28,860 nucleotides of DNA. It comes from Chryseobacterium sp. Lineage in GTDB: Bacteria > Bacteroidota > Bacteroidia > Flavobacteriales > Weeksellaceae. The position numbers and the translations under genes are program-made. Within the stretch, counting starts at the first letter, position 1. Every line of letters begins with the position of its first letter. The stretch covers positions 1-28,860 of the forward strand of contig QFQW01000071.1 in NCBI GenBank assembly GCA_003248755.1, in the 5' to 3' direction. The notes beneath the pieces are model-generated. The model saw only the letters and a list, made by a program, of their open reading frames with translations, had not been told where the DNA came from and searched no databases. Positions 18,723 to 28,340 of the stretch are shown piece by piece.

Positions 18723-18837
18723 GACAAAGACTATATAATAATGTAGATAATGCTAGTACAATACAGACTAGACTTGAAGTATCTTGTGTCGTATGATTTA
18801 ACATTTCAATATTCATTAAATTTTTATATTTAAACAT
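18604..18837 (-). pseudogene. N-terminal fragment overlapping orf113 in another frame
   Basis: ATG 18837; residues 1-38 (start MFKYKNLMNIEM, then a helix SLVCIVLALSTLLYSLC) look genuine. After about 18725 the frame becomes the out-of-frame shadow of orf113 (HRSFWIRSFFRGYS). The orf113 frame is closed upstream by a TAG near 18756. Best read as the 5' part of one gene split by a frameshift, or joined by programmed frameshifting. Confidence 0.4.
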
Positions 18838-19140
18838 TTAAAAATAAATTAAGACTTAAAAGTAGCTATTATAAAAAATTATGTTGTTAAATCACACCAC
18901 ACGACATTGGATAATAAGAAATTTATTTTAATATTCATTATATTGTAGAATATGTAGATTCCATAGTTAATGATCAAGTATTTGGAGTTGTTAAATAATG
19001 ACAGGTAGTTTTCAAAAAAAAATTTTTTGTATACTTAGATATAATTGTTAAATTATAATAGTAAACGTATTAAATGGTCATACCTTAAGAACTGTATAAT
19101 ATATATAAGTAATAGTCATTGATAAAGTAATTGATATGAA
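18838..19140. other. Spacer holding an atp6 fragment
   Basis: Non-coding stretch between trnQ and the orf113 locus. The only recognisable content is the atp6 fragment at 18943-19010; the rest is AT-rich without clear features. A plus-strand ATATAAGTA at 19103-19111 faces away from all genes. Confidence 0.65.
18943..19010 (-). pseudogene. Fragment of atp6
   Basis: 68 bp aligned without gaps to atp6 20091-20158; about 56 of 68 positions match by hand count. In the atp6 frame it reads TTPNTWSLTMESTYSTI followed by a TAA, versus TTPNSWSLTMESIYSTV in atp6. It is a degenerate partial duplicate about 1.1 kb downstream of the source. Confidence 0.85.
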
Positions 19141-19213
19141 TTATGTTGGAGCGATTCGAACACTCAATGTTAAATACCAAAAATTTAGGACTTGCCAATT
19201 AGTCTACAACATA
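19141..19213 (-). tRNA. trnQ: tRNA-Gln (anticodon TTG)
   Basis: Acceptor TATGTTG/CAACATA, D stem GACT/AGTC, anticodon stem TAAAT/ATTTA with loop TTTTGGT giving TTG, T stem GAGTG/CGCTC. Isolated between atp6 and the orf113 locus. Confidence 0.92.
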
Positions 19214-19545
19214 GTTTTTTTAGAATCATATAAGCTAATTATTGATAATTTATAAAGTCCTTTTTACAGCTAAGTATTAATTATTATTTTCATTTATTTA
19301 ATCCTTCATATTCTTTCTTTAAAATTATAAGAAAAAAGTACGTTTTATATAGGTAATTTTTATTTTCTCTTAAATTTAAAAGTTTATACTTTTATTATTT
19401 TTAAATTTAATATATACTTAATTAGCTTTAACTTTTCTTTTTTGTTATTTAAACATATATTTATATTTATTCATCTAATATATTTTAGGTTTTTCTGTAT
19501 ATATAATTTGTAAATTATTTTTTAATTTATAAATTTTTAGTTAAA
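19214..19545. other. AT-rich spacer between atp6 and trnQ
   Basis: 332 bp, very A+T-rich. No ORF with a plausible protein, no tRNA and no obvious repeat seen. It will be part of the atp6 3' untranslated region. Confidence 0.7.
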
Positions 19546-20310
19546 TTAATGCAATTCTAAACTATCTTTTATGTAAGATGAAGATAAAACTACAAAAACT
19601 TGTGCTTGAATAAAAGCTATTCCTATTTCTAATCCTGAAAATGCTAATATGAATAATAAAGGCACTAAACCTAAAAAAAAATATATTATACCTTTTTTCA
19701 TTATATTATAAGTAAAGCCAGCTAAAATATTTAAAAGCATATGACCACTTAATATATTAGCACCTAATCTCAATCCTAAAGATACATTTCTTGATAGATA
19801 TGATATAAATTCTATTAATACTAATAGAGGTAATAATCCTAATGGACAACCTGATGGCACTAGTAAAGAAAAAAATTTTAATGAATGTATTTGGAAACCT
19901 AAAATAGTTGCACCTATAACTATTGTAAAACTTATAGAAAATGTTAATATAAAGTGAGATGTAGGTGCAAAACTATAAGGTACCATACCTACTAAATTAT
20001 TAATAAGTATATATATAAACAATGCAGAAATTAAAGGAAAAAACATTTGACCTTTTTTTGCATTTATTTGGTTTATTACAATACTAAAAACTGTAGAATA
20101 TATAGATTCCATAGTTAATGATCAGCTATTAGGAGTAGTTAAGTTATAATTAGTAGTTAGTGTAAAAAGAAAATAAATTATAGTAGTTGTTATCATTAAA
20201 TATAAACCTATATTAGTTAAAGACAATTGTATATTACCTAACAAATCTGCTTTTATGCTAAATAAATTTCTTATTATAAACTGGTCTAATGGGCTATGAT
20301 TTAAAAACAT
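19546..20310 (-). CDS. atp6: ATP synthase subunit 6
   Basis: Membrane subunit a of F0, which forms the proton half-channels. ATG 20310 (MFLNHSPLDQFIIRNLFSIK) to TAA 19546, 254 aa; an alternative ATG at 20328 adds six residues. TGA at 20122-20124 encodes the Trp in PNSWSLTMES. The essential Arg is in SLGLRLGANILSGHMLL, followed by FSGLEIGIAFIQAQVF. The stretch around residues 56-75 is duplicated as a fragment at 18943-19010. Confidence 0.96.
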
Positions 20311-20448
20311 AGTTATATATATATACATACATTAAAAATAAAATATGATATATGTATATATATAATATATCTTTAATATATATATGTATTTTAATATTAT
20401 TAAAATATATATATATATAAGCCTTTAGTTTAAAAACAAAATTTTATT

Positions 20449-21516
20449 CTAAATCAAATAAAAATTTGTTTGAGGTAGACCCAAGCTATAAACTAAGCAA
20501 GGTATAAATATAATAAATGCAATAATAATAGGTAATAATATAGTTCAACAATAAGACATTAATTGATCAAATCTTATTCTAGGGAAAGAAGCTCTTACTC
20601 ATATAAAAACAAAAATTAATAAAGAAGTTTTTAAACCTAAAGATAAACTATTAATTAACCCCTCAGTTAAATTAGAAAAAAAATTAACGTTTTCTGTAGT
20701 TATAATTTCAATATTAAAAAAATACATAATATTTATTAGATAATTTATAAATATATCATTATAACCACCTAAAAATAAAATACTTGAAAATATACATATT
20801 AATACTATACTAGCATATTCAGCTAAAAAAAAAAATACAAATATTGCAGCAGAATGTTCTGTCATAAAACCTGAAACTAATTCGGATTCTGCTTCAGCTA
20901 AATCAAATGGAGCTCTATTAGTTTCAGCTATACAACCTATAAAAAATATTATAAATATAGGTAATAAAGGGAAAACAAAATTAACTGCCTTTTGACTTTC
21001 TACTATAACAGTTAAATTTAAACTACCAGTCAATAAAATAACAATTAAAATAGCTGAACTTAAAATTAATTCATAACTTATTAATTGAGCTGTACTTCTT
21101 AAAGATCCTAAAAAAGCATATTTAGAATTAGCTGATCAACCCGCTAAAAGTATACCATATGTAGATAAAGATGATACTGCTAATGTATATAATATACCTA
21201 AATCCAAATCACCTATCGTTAATCCTGGCCCATATGGTATAACTGCATAACCAAGTAATGAGAATATTAATGTTATAATAGGACCTAAAAAAAATAGTAT
21301 TAAATTTGCTTGAGTTGGACTCACATATTCTTTTAATAATAGTTTTAATGCATCTGCAAAAGCTTGTAATAATCCATAGTAACCCACTATGTTAGGACCT
21401 AATCTACGTTGCATACTTGCCATTGTTTTTCTTTCAGCTATTGTAGTAAAGGGTACCACTAATAATGCAGGAACTACCACTAATAATACTTCTAATATAG
21501 ATATTAACGATTGAAT
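20449..21516 (-). CDS. nad1: NADH dehydrogenase subunit 1
   Basis: Quinone-chamber subunit of complex I. The frame opens after a TAA at 21517-21519 and ends at TAG 20449. Conserved: TIAERKTMASMQRRLGPNIV, NRAPFDLAEAESELVSGFMT and the C-terminal RIRFDQLMSYCWTILLP. No ATG occurs before the conserved region; the first codons are ATT CAA TCG, so translation starts at ATT 21516 (355 aa) or ATA 21504. Trp TGA codons split it under the standard code. Sits between nad5 and atp6 with no intron. Confidence 0.93.
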
Positions 21517-21679
21517 TTATACTTTTTTATTTTTAATAATTAATACTTGTACTTTTTAATGTATTATTTAATTTTTTTAATATATTCTAACTTTTTATAA
21601 AAATTTCCTTAATGAACCTAATTGCAAATACCCTGTTACAGATATTTTTTAACTATTAATATTTAACCTTATATTTGTT

Positions 21680-23653
21680 CTATTGATGTTTTTTAACAAA
21701 AGCAAATATTATTATTATAAATAATATAGAATCATTTATATTTTTTGTTAAAAACAATACAGAAATATAGAAAATTAAACCTACTAAAATATATAAAGCA
21801 TAAGATGTAACAACACCGGTACTTAATTTATTGATAGAATTACTTATAGAAACAATAGTTTTTTCTAACCCAGCAGGTCCAAATTTTTCAACAGATCCTT
21901 TGTCCATAACTTTTGTAGTTTGACCACCTAAATATAGAATAACACCTGAAATATATTTATTATAGTACATTTCTACTAAAAAACGTTGATTAAAAAAACT
22001 AAATATATTGTAACCAAGACTAGATAGCTTAAATTTAACAATTAATTTAGGATAAAATTCAGTAAATATAATAGAAATAATACTTAGTGAAATAGTAAAG
22101 AATAAAGGTAATAATTTATAAAAGGTAGGTACAGCAAATTCTGTATTTAACATAATTTCATTATTAGGATGTATAAATATACTATTATCAGAGAAGAAAT
22201 CAGACCCTAATCCTATAAATATATCTTTAGTAATATAACCAAAAAATATAGAAAATATAGCTAATATGATTAAAGGTAGACTCATAAAAATATTTCCTTC
22301 ATGAGCAGCTTGATTTGGTTTATAATTAACTATAGGTCCATTTGGATTTGTTAAAAAAGTTAAATATAAAACTTTAACAGAATAAAGTGTAGTAAACATA
22401 GCTCCTATTATAGCTATATAATAAACTATTATGCTAGATATATAATATTTACCAAATGCAGACTCAATTATAAAATCTTTAGAGTAAAAACCTGTCATAA
22501 AAGGAAAAGCTACTAAACTAAGAGAAGCTATTAACATAACTGAATATGTAAGAGGTAAATAAGATATTAATCCTCCATATTTTCTAAAATCTTGATTATC
22601 TGCAACAGCATGAATTACTGCACCTGCACCTAAAAATAATAAACCTTTATAAAAAGCATGATTAACTAAATGAAATAAAGCTATATTATATGAAGATAAT
22701 CCTATAGCTATTACCATCATTCCTAATTGACTCATAGTTGAATAAGCTATTACTTTCTTTATATCCTGTTGAAATAAACCTACTAAAGAACTAAATACTG
22801 TAGTTATAGATCCTACTCATAAACATAATAACAGTAATAGTGAACTATGTTCTATTAAAGGAGATACTCTTATTAATAAATATACACCCGCAGTTACCAT
22901 AGTAGCTGCATGTATTAAAGCTGAAACAGGAGTAGGACCTTCCATTGCCATAGGCAATCAAACATGTAAACCTACTTGAGAACTTTTAGCCATAGCACCT
23001 ATTAATAAACATATACCTATAATAACAACTATATCCTCACTATAATTTGGTGCTAAAGAAAATACTGTAGTATAATCTAAATTTCCAAAAGATCATAATA
23101 TTGCAAACATACCTATAGTTAAAAAACAATCACCTACTCTATTAGTTAAAAATGCAGATAATGAGCTCTGGTTTGCTGCTATTCTAGTAAATCAAAAACT
23201 AACTAGTAAATATGAACATACACCTACCCCTTCTCAACCTACAAACATTAATAAAAAATTGTCTGCTGTAACTAATATTATCATCATAAATGTAAATAAA
23301 CTTAGATAACTAAAAAATCTTTGATTATGAGGGTCGTGACTCATGTATCCTATAGAATAAAGGTGTACCAAAGATGATACTATTAATACAGGTATTAACA
23401 TTGATACCGTTAAAGAATCAAAATTAAATGCTCAATTTATATTTATAGATTCAGAATCTATTCATCTGAATAATTCAATTTTTGTACCTATCTGATTTAA
23501 TCCTACTTCTAAAAAAGCTATTATAGCAAAAATAGTTGTTAATATTACACATGTACATGTTATTATTCGTGCTCCGCTAACTCCGATTTTTCTTCCAAAA
23601 AAACCAGATACTATTGATCCTAATAAAGGTAAAATTATTATTGATAAATACAT
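21680..23653 (-). CDS. nad5: NADH dehydrogenase subunit 5
   Basis: Largest antiporter-like proton pump of complex I. ATG 23653 to TAG 21680, 657 aa. The start (MYLSIIILPLLGSIVSGFFG) overlaps the nad4L stop by one base, the classic fungal nad4L/nad5 junction, implying coupled expression. Conserved: STMSQLGMMVIAIGL, LVNHAFYKGLLFLGAGAVIH and the long lateral-helix C-terminus. Trp is TGA in several places, such as 23462-23464. No intron. Confidence 0.96.
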
Positions 23654-23922
23654 TAGTTATAGTCTATTGATATACTTCCTCTTAATCTATAAAATGCTAC
23701 TAATATACCTAAACCTATTGCAGACTCAGCACCTGCAATAGCTATTATATATATAGATAAAGTTTGACCTAATATATCATCAAAGCTTAATGAACTTAAT
23801 AAAATTAAAAAAGTAATTGATAATAGCATTATTTCTATAGAGATTAACATTAAAATTATATTTTTTCTATTTAAAACAAAACCTAGTATACCTATTAAAA
23901 ATAAAATTAGTGAAAAACTCAT
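23653..23922 (-). CDS. nad4L: NADH dehydrogenase subunit 4L
   Basis: Small three-helix complex I subunit. ATG 23922 to TAA 23653-23655, 89 aa. Contains the conserved LISIEIMLLSITFLIL and GAESAIGLGILVAFYRLRGS segments, with both membrane Glu residues. Shares one base with the nad5 start. Preceded by orf225, with a GTCGTGTA motif (plus strand, 23961) in the spacer. Confidence 0.97.
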   Translation of the reverse strand: MSFSLILFLIGILGFVLNRKNIILMLISIEIMLLSITFLILLSSLSFDDILGQTLSIYIIAIAGAESAIGLGILVAFYRLRGSISIDYN

Positions 23923-24062
23923 TATACTATATTTTTAGATTAAATTATGAATTTGACATTGTCGTGTAATTAATATTTATGAAAATAAAATTTTATTTAT
24001 TATAATTCTATAAGAACTATAAAAATTAATAAAAAACTATAGTAATTTTATTTAAATATAAT

Positions 24063-24740
24063 TTAATTTAACAAAGCTTCTATACGCATATTACGTTGAT
24101 TTAATTTTGACCGTAATTCGGTTAAAACTAAAGTTTTATTACGTAATAGGCAACGGGTATTACCTGTATTTCTGCTATCACAGTCCAAGCCGTTGCTTAG
24201 ACCTTTAAGCTCAAAGCAAGCTTGGGGGCTAAATGGACTGATTGTACTTACGTATTTAACAACAGCTAAATCGCTAATTGTTATTCGTTCTGCTGCATTA
24301 AGACCTTGTAAATGAGCTATGACTATACTAATTTTATTACTTAAATCGTTATAAGATATATTATTAGTTTGTATTCCTGTTTTTAACGTATTAAATTCGG
24401 TATTTACTGCACGATTAGTAGCATGTCAACTTGCCTCTTTACTTACTTGAGTTGCAATTCTCTCATCAAAACATAGTGGATTAAAAAAAATTAAAAATTC
24501 ATCAATAAAAAGATTTATTGGTATTAAACAGATTAATAACCTTACAAAAAAAGTCGTGTATTTAAATTCTTTATATGTAAAGAAATTGACAGTAATAGTA
24601 ATTAATATTTTCTTTATAACATTTCATATATATACAGCATAATCATCACATGATACATATTCAAGGGGTAATAAAACATCAAAAAATTTTGAAACTGTAA
24701 GTACAATGATAACAAACAAAATAGTTTTTATAAACGTAAT
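24063..24740 (-). CDS. orf225: unrecognised protein with hydrophobic N-terminus and no AUG
   Basis: Not recognised. The frame is open from 24803 (inside the cox1 tail, a different frame) to TAA 24063; I placed the start at ATT 24740, 11 nt after the cox1 stop (225 aa). No in-frame ATG exists except near the C-terminus. The N-terminal 90 residues hold three hydrophobic segments (TILFVIIVLTVSKFF; ILITITVNFF; FFVRLLICLIPINLFIDEFL). The rest looks soluble and helical: IATQVSKEASWHATNRAVNT, then ISIVIAHLQGLNAAERI, ending LRSKLNQRNMRIEALLN, with Cys residues in QACFEL, LDCDS and TRCLL. TGA is used for Trp twice. About 7 of 10 Arg codons are CGN, unlike core genes. Translation could also occur by frameshift from cox1. 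Function unknown. Confidence 0.55.
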
Positions 24741-24751
24741 AGAAGCTTTGT

Positions 24752-25535
24752 TTAGTGAAAACGGCTTGAACTTTGTATAGGTAAACTTACGAAAGCGTGA
24801 GGTTTAGGAGGACTAGTTAATGATCATTCCAAAGAATTATAATTTCTATTAAACAATGTTTGAAATAAATCACCAAAGAATTGTGGAGTTAATCAAGGAT
24901 ATCTTTGTGTTTGATCTCCTTCAACTAATTGTACATATACAATATGTAAAAATAATATAGTTGCAATAACACTAATTAAAGATCCTATACTACTTATTAA
25001 ATTTCAACCTGCAAAAGCATCAGGATAATCACTTATTCTTCTTGGCATACCTTGTAAACCTAAGAAATGTTGAGGGAAAAATGTTACATTTACTCCTACA
25101 AATAATATAAAAAAATGCACTTTACCTAATAATATGTTATATGATAATCCTGTTATTTTAGGTATTCAGAAATACCATGCACTGAATAAAGCAAAAACTG
25201 CACCCATAGATAAGACATAGTGAAAGTGAGCTACAACGTAGTAAGTATCATGGAAAGCAATATCAAGAGATGCATTAGCTAAAACAACACCACTTAATCC
25301 TCCTATTGTAAACATAACTACAAATCCTAATGCAAATAGCATTGAAGGTGTTAATTGTATTGATCCACCATATACAGTAGCTAATCAACTAAATATTTTA
25401 ATTCCGGTTGGTACAGCTATAATTAAAGTAGCTGCCGTAAAATAAGCTCTTGTATCCACATCTAAACCAACAGTGTACATATGATGACTTCAAACTACAA
25501 AACCCAATACCCCTATTGACATCATAGCATAAACC
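24752..25535 (-). CDS. cox1: Cytochrome c oxidase subunit 1, exon 2
   Basis: 3' part of cox1, residues 281-541, completing the split Met codon (AT in exon 1, G at 25535) and continuing [20 protein letters not shown]. It carries the CuB histidines (SHHMY), [19 protein letters not shown] with the haem a3 and haem a ligands, and the conserved C-terminal [19 protein letters not shown]. The last residues, IQSSSRFH before TAA 24752-24754, differ from the usual ending; orf225 opens beside this stop. Confidence 0.95.
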
Positions 25536-25569
25536 CGAGTTTCAGACTTTAACCCTTTCAAAAAACTTA

Positions 25570-26529
25570 TTAATCTTCTGGATCCGTGTAGCTAGGCATT
25601 TCTAGACTAGTATCAGCAAAATCTTCAACTAGACTTCCACTGCCTTGACTTTGTTGACCTTGATCAGTTTTTTGTTTTTTATTTTCTGGACCTTCTTGTT
25701 CTTCAGAGTCTTCACGTGCTCTTTTTTTCCCTTTTTCCTCTACATTTTCTTGTTCTACAGAGTCTTCACGTGCTCTTTTTTTCCCTTTTTCTTCTACACT
25801 TTCTTGTTCTACAGAGTCCTCAATTGATTTTTGTTTTTGTTGCTCCTCTATATTTTCTTTTTCTCTTTCTAGTATAAGCTGATTTACTCTATCTTGTTCC
25901 GCTAATTCCACTAAGTAGTCACGTTCTAATGCACTACGCTGTGTAAGAATAGTTTTAAAGATATCTAAGCTTTCTTGATAGCTTTCAGTATTACCTAAAG
26001 AGTTTTTCATTTTAGAGCTACTATCTTTGATGATGTTATCTGTTGCTAATACAGTTTCCTTTAAAAGGTCAATAACATCATTTCCGACACTTATCGCTTT
26101 TCTTTGGTTATCTGTATCAACATCCACCTCTTCTGTAGTAGAGCTTAAAAGTTGCTCTATTTGTTCCCCGCATTGCTCAAGTTTATCCGAAGCTGATTGT
26201 AGTAAAGAATCAACTTCTTTAGCCTTTTCTGGCTCAATTTTTGATAAATTTTCCTTTTGAGCGCTAGCTACCTCATCATATGTTCTACCAATGTCAATTC
26301 AGTTCTCAATCAATTTATCTTGCATATCTATTGAACGAAATGACTCAGTGTCTGAAATGTGTGACATAGAGTCCGAATTTCTTATTATTCTTGAAACTTG
26401 GCTTTCGCTACTATTATTATTGTGGCTTAGGCCACTATTATTTTGGCTCTCGTCACTATTATTTTGGCTATTGTCACTATTATTTTGGCTCTCGCCACTA
26501 TTATTATTATTATTTTGATTGTCAGTCAT
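25570..26529 (-). CDS. orf319: intron-encoded acidic, Asn/Ser-rich, coiled-coil protein
   Basis: Not recognised. ATG 26529 to TAA 25570, 319 aa, one TGA (26299) read as Trp. Residues 1-45 are a low-complexity Asn/Ser/Gln tract with a 7-residue rhythm (SQNNSDN, SQNNSDE, SQNNSGL). Residues 75-235 are charged and helical (KAKEVDSLLQSASDKLEQCG; LVELAEQDRVNQLILEREKE), probably coiled coil. Residues 237-272 are two 18-residue repeats (EDSVEQESVEEKGKKRAR and a near copy), then a degenerate third with NKKQK, and an acidic tail ending SYTDPED. No membrane helix. KKRAR and NKKQK resemble nuclear localisation clusters, odd for a mitochondrial gene. Less AT-rich than its neighbours, with several CGT arginines. 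It takes the intron slot normally held by a homing endonuclease. Confidence 0.65.
25714..25821. repeat. 54-bp direct tandem repeat inside orf319
   Basis: Two units of 54 bp (25714-25767 and 25768-25821) differing at only a few positions. They encode the two 18-residue KKRAR repeats. A third, diverged partial unit follows at the 3' side of the coding strand. Confidence 0.88.
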
Positions 26530-27180
26530 GATTTAGATACGCACAGTTAATTATAGGAACAGGTATTACTTGTTTAATTTAAGCTGTTTAGTATAGATGT
26601 AGTTTAATAATAGGTGCTTCAATAAATTTATTATTAAAATGACAATTGTTAATATATGCAATATTAAATTTTACTTTTGCAGAAGTAAGATTTTATATAA
26701 CATATAAATTTAAAAAAGAAATTAAAGACAAAAATAAAGAAAAAGGTAGTAAGAATATTAAGGAGAAAACTAGGAAGAAAATTTAGAAAAAAATAAAGAA
26801 GAATGAAAAAAATTCAGAATAAGGGTATAGCTATCCTATAATTTAAACTATGAAAATAATAATAATTTATTTATTATTAACATAATACCTGTCTCCAGGC
26901 TCTTAGAGTACACCTTAAATACCTTATTAAGGTATCCAGTACCGTCTACTCGTTGCTCTTTTACAGAATTTAATATAAAAATAATTAAATATAAAAATAA
27001 ACTCTGATTTAGATCCGCGATAGTCCATTTCATTTACAATCATACTATGACTTATTACCTTACCTGAGTAATTACTTCAGCCACTACAATCTTTCGATTA
27101 TAGCTTGGTATCATAATCTTTAGGAGGTCCCCGGAGTTTGATACTGTTGGACCAAATTAAACTTGCTAAAGGTTTATTAA

Positions 27181-28022
27181 ATCCCTAAATAACCGAATAC
27201 GTTTTTGTTGCTACTAGCCGATATTGTTGTACTTATTATACCAAAACCTGGTATAATTAATATATAAACTTCTGGGTGACCAAAAAATCAGAATAGATGT
27301 TGATATAATATAGGGTCTCCACCACCTGCCACTTCAAAGAATGATGTATTGAAATTTCTATCTGTTAATACCATAGTTATTCCCCCTGCCAATACAGGTA
27401 ATGATAATAATAATAACACTGCGGTTACTACTACTGCTCATCCAAATAGAGCTAACTTATGTAATCTTATACCCGGGCTTCTCATGTTTAATATGGTAGT
27501 AATGAAATTCATTGCTCCTAATAAACTACTTATTCCCGATAAGTGTAAAGCAAAAATAGCTAAATCTACACTAGGTCCACTATGACTTTGTAGACTTGAT
27601 AAAGGAGGGTAAAGTGTTCAACCTGTACCAACACCATTTTCTATCATACCTGCAAATAAAAATAATATTAAACTTGGTACTAATAATCAAAAGCTTATAT
27701 TATTTAATCTAGGAAAAGCCATATCTGGCCCACCTACTAATAAGGGTAATAAAAAATTTCCAAATCCTCCTATTAAAGCAGGCATAACCATGAAAAATAT
27801 CATAACTATAGCATGTGCTGTTATTATACTATTATATAATTGATTATCAGCTATATATTGAACACCTGGTGCTGATAACTCTAATCTAATTAATACTGAA
27901 AAGGCTGTACCCGCTAGTCCTGCAAAAATTGCAAATATTAAGTATAATGTCCCTATATCTTTGGCATTACAAGATAAAAATCACCGTTCTTTTCACATAG
28001 TTAGTTGGGTAATACTACTCAT
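27181..28022 (-). CDS. cox1: Cytochrome c oxidase subunit 1, exon 1
   Basis: Catalytic subunit of complex IV. ATG 28022 (MSSITQLTMWKERWFLSCNA); exon 1 is 842 nt, ending two bases into codon 281. Contains AHAMVMIFFMVMPALIGGFG (haem a ligand His), GTGWTLYPPLSS and WFFGHPEVYILIIPGFG with the cross-linked His-Tyr pair of the CuB site. Total Cox1 with exon 2 is 541 aa. Trp codons are TGA in several conserved places. First protein gene downstream of trnI-trnS and the duplicated promoter region. Confidence 0.97.
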
Positions 28023-28239
28023 ATCAGATTTATTTTTTTTTTAGTTTGTTTGTTTTTTTGATTATATTTTTATGTCGAACACTTAAATTATTAACGTTTT
28101 TTATTAACCGCCACAAAAACTTTTAACTTTTTTTTTCGCTCTTCTTAGGTTTTTTTTAAACTTACGAATTATTTTTTATATTACTCATTTTAAATTTAAT
28201 AGATTACAATAAAGACATTATTAATAAAATAATGCTTCT

Positions 28240-28323
28240 CAGACAATATAGGATTCGAACCCATCAAAACATAAGTTTAATGGTACTCAAGGCCATCGCT
28301 TTAACCAACTCAGCCAATTGTCT
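28240..28323 (-). tRNA. trnS: tRNA-Ser (anticodon TGA)
   Basis: Acceptor AGACAAT/ATTGTCT, loop CTTGAGT giving TGA (UCN), long variable arm and T stem ATGGG/CCTAT. One mismatch at the last pair of the anticodon stem. Upstream of cox1. Confidence 0.9.
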
Positions 28324-28340
28324 GTAAAAATATTAAATTT

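Larger units (their letters stand above)
25536..27180 (-). mobile_element. Group I intron in cox1 carrying orf319
   Basis: Removing 25536-27180 joins GGTTATTTAGGGAT to GGTTTATGCT and restores LGMVYAMMS, the invariant Cox1 sequence. Exon 1 ends in T and the intron ends in G, as for group I. The first 100 nt contain a core-like stretch (AACTCCGGGGACCTCC at 27139-27124, minus strand). Length 1,645 nt. The 3' terminal 34 nt after the ORF complete the intron. Unlike nearly all cox1 group I introns with ORFs, it encodes no visible LAGLIDADG or GIY-YIG endonuclease. 26530-27180 holds the 5' core plus a long pyrimidine-rich stretch (minus strand) at about 26700-26825. Confidence 0.85.

Noticed and set aside
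19103..19111. ATATAAGTA on the plus strand
   Set aside because: No plus-strand gene lies downstream and the flanks do not match the rnl/cox1 copies; treated as chance.
26027..26518. Plus-strand ORFs opposite orf319
   Set aside because: Leu/Ser/Phe-rich antisense shadows of the Asn/Glu/Lys-rich orf319 repeats.
26848..27033. Minus-strand ORF of 61 codons in the cox1 intron
   Set aside because: Covers the likely catalytic core of the group I intron and resembles no intron protein; probably non-coding.
25536..27180. Search for a LAGLIDADG or GIY-YIG remnant in the cox1 intron
   Set aside because: I read the minus-strand frames by eye and saw neither motif; a very degenerate remnant cannot be excluded without a profile search.
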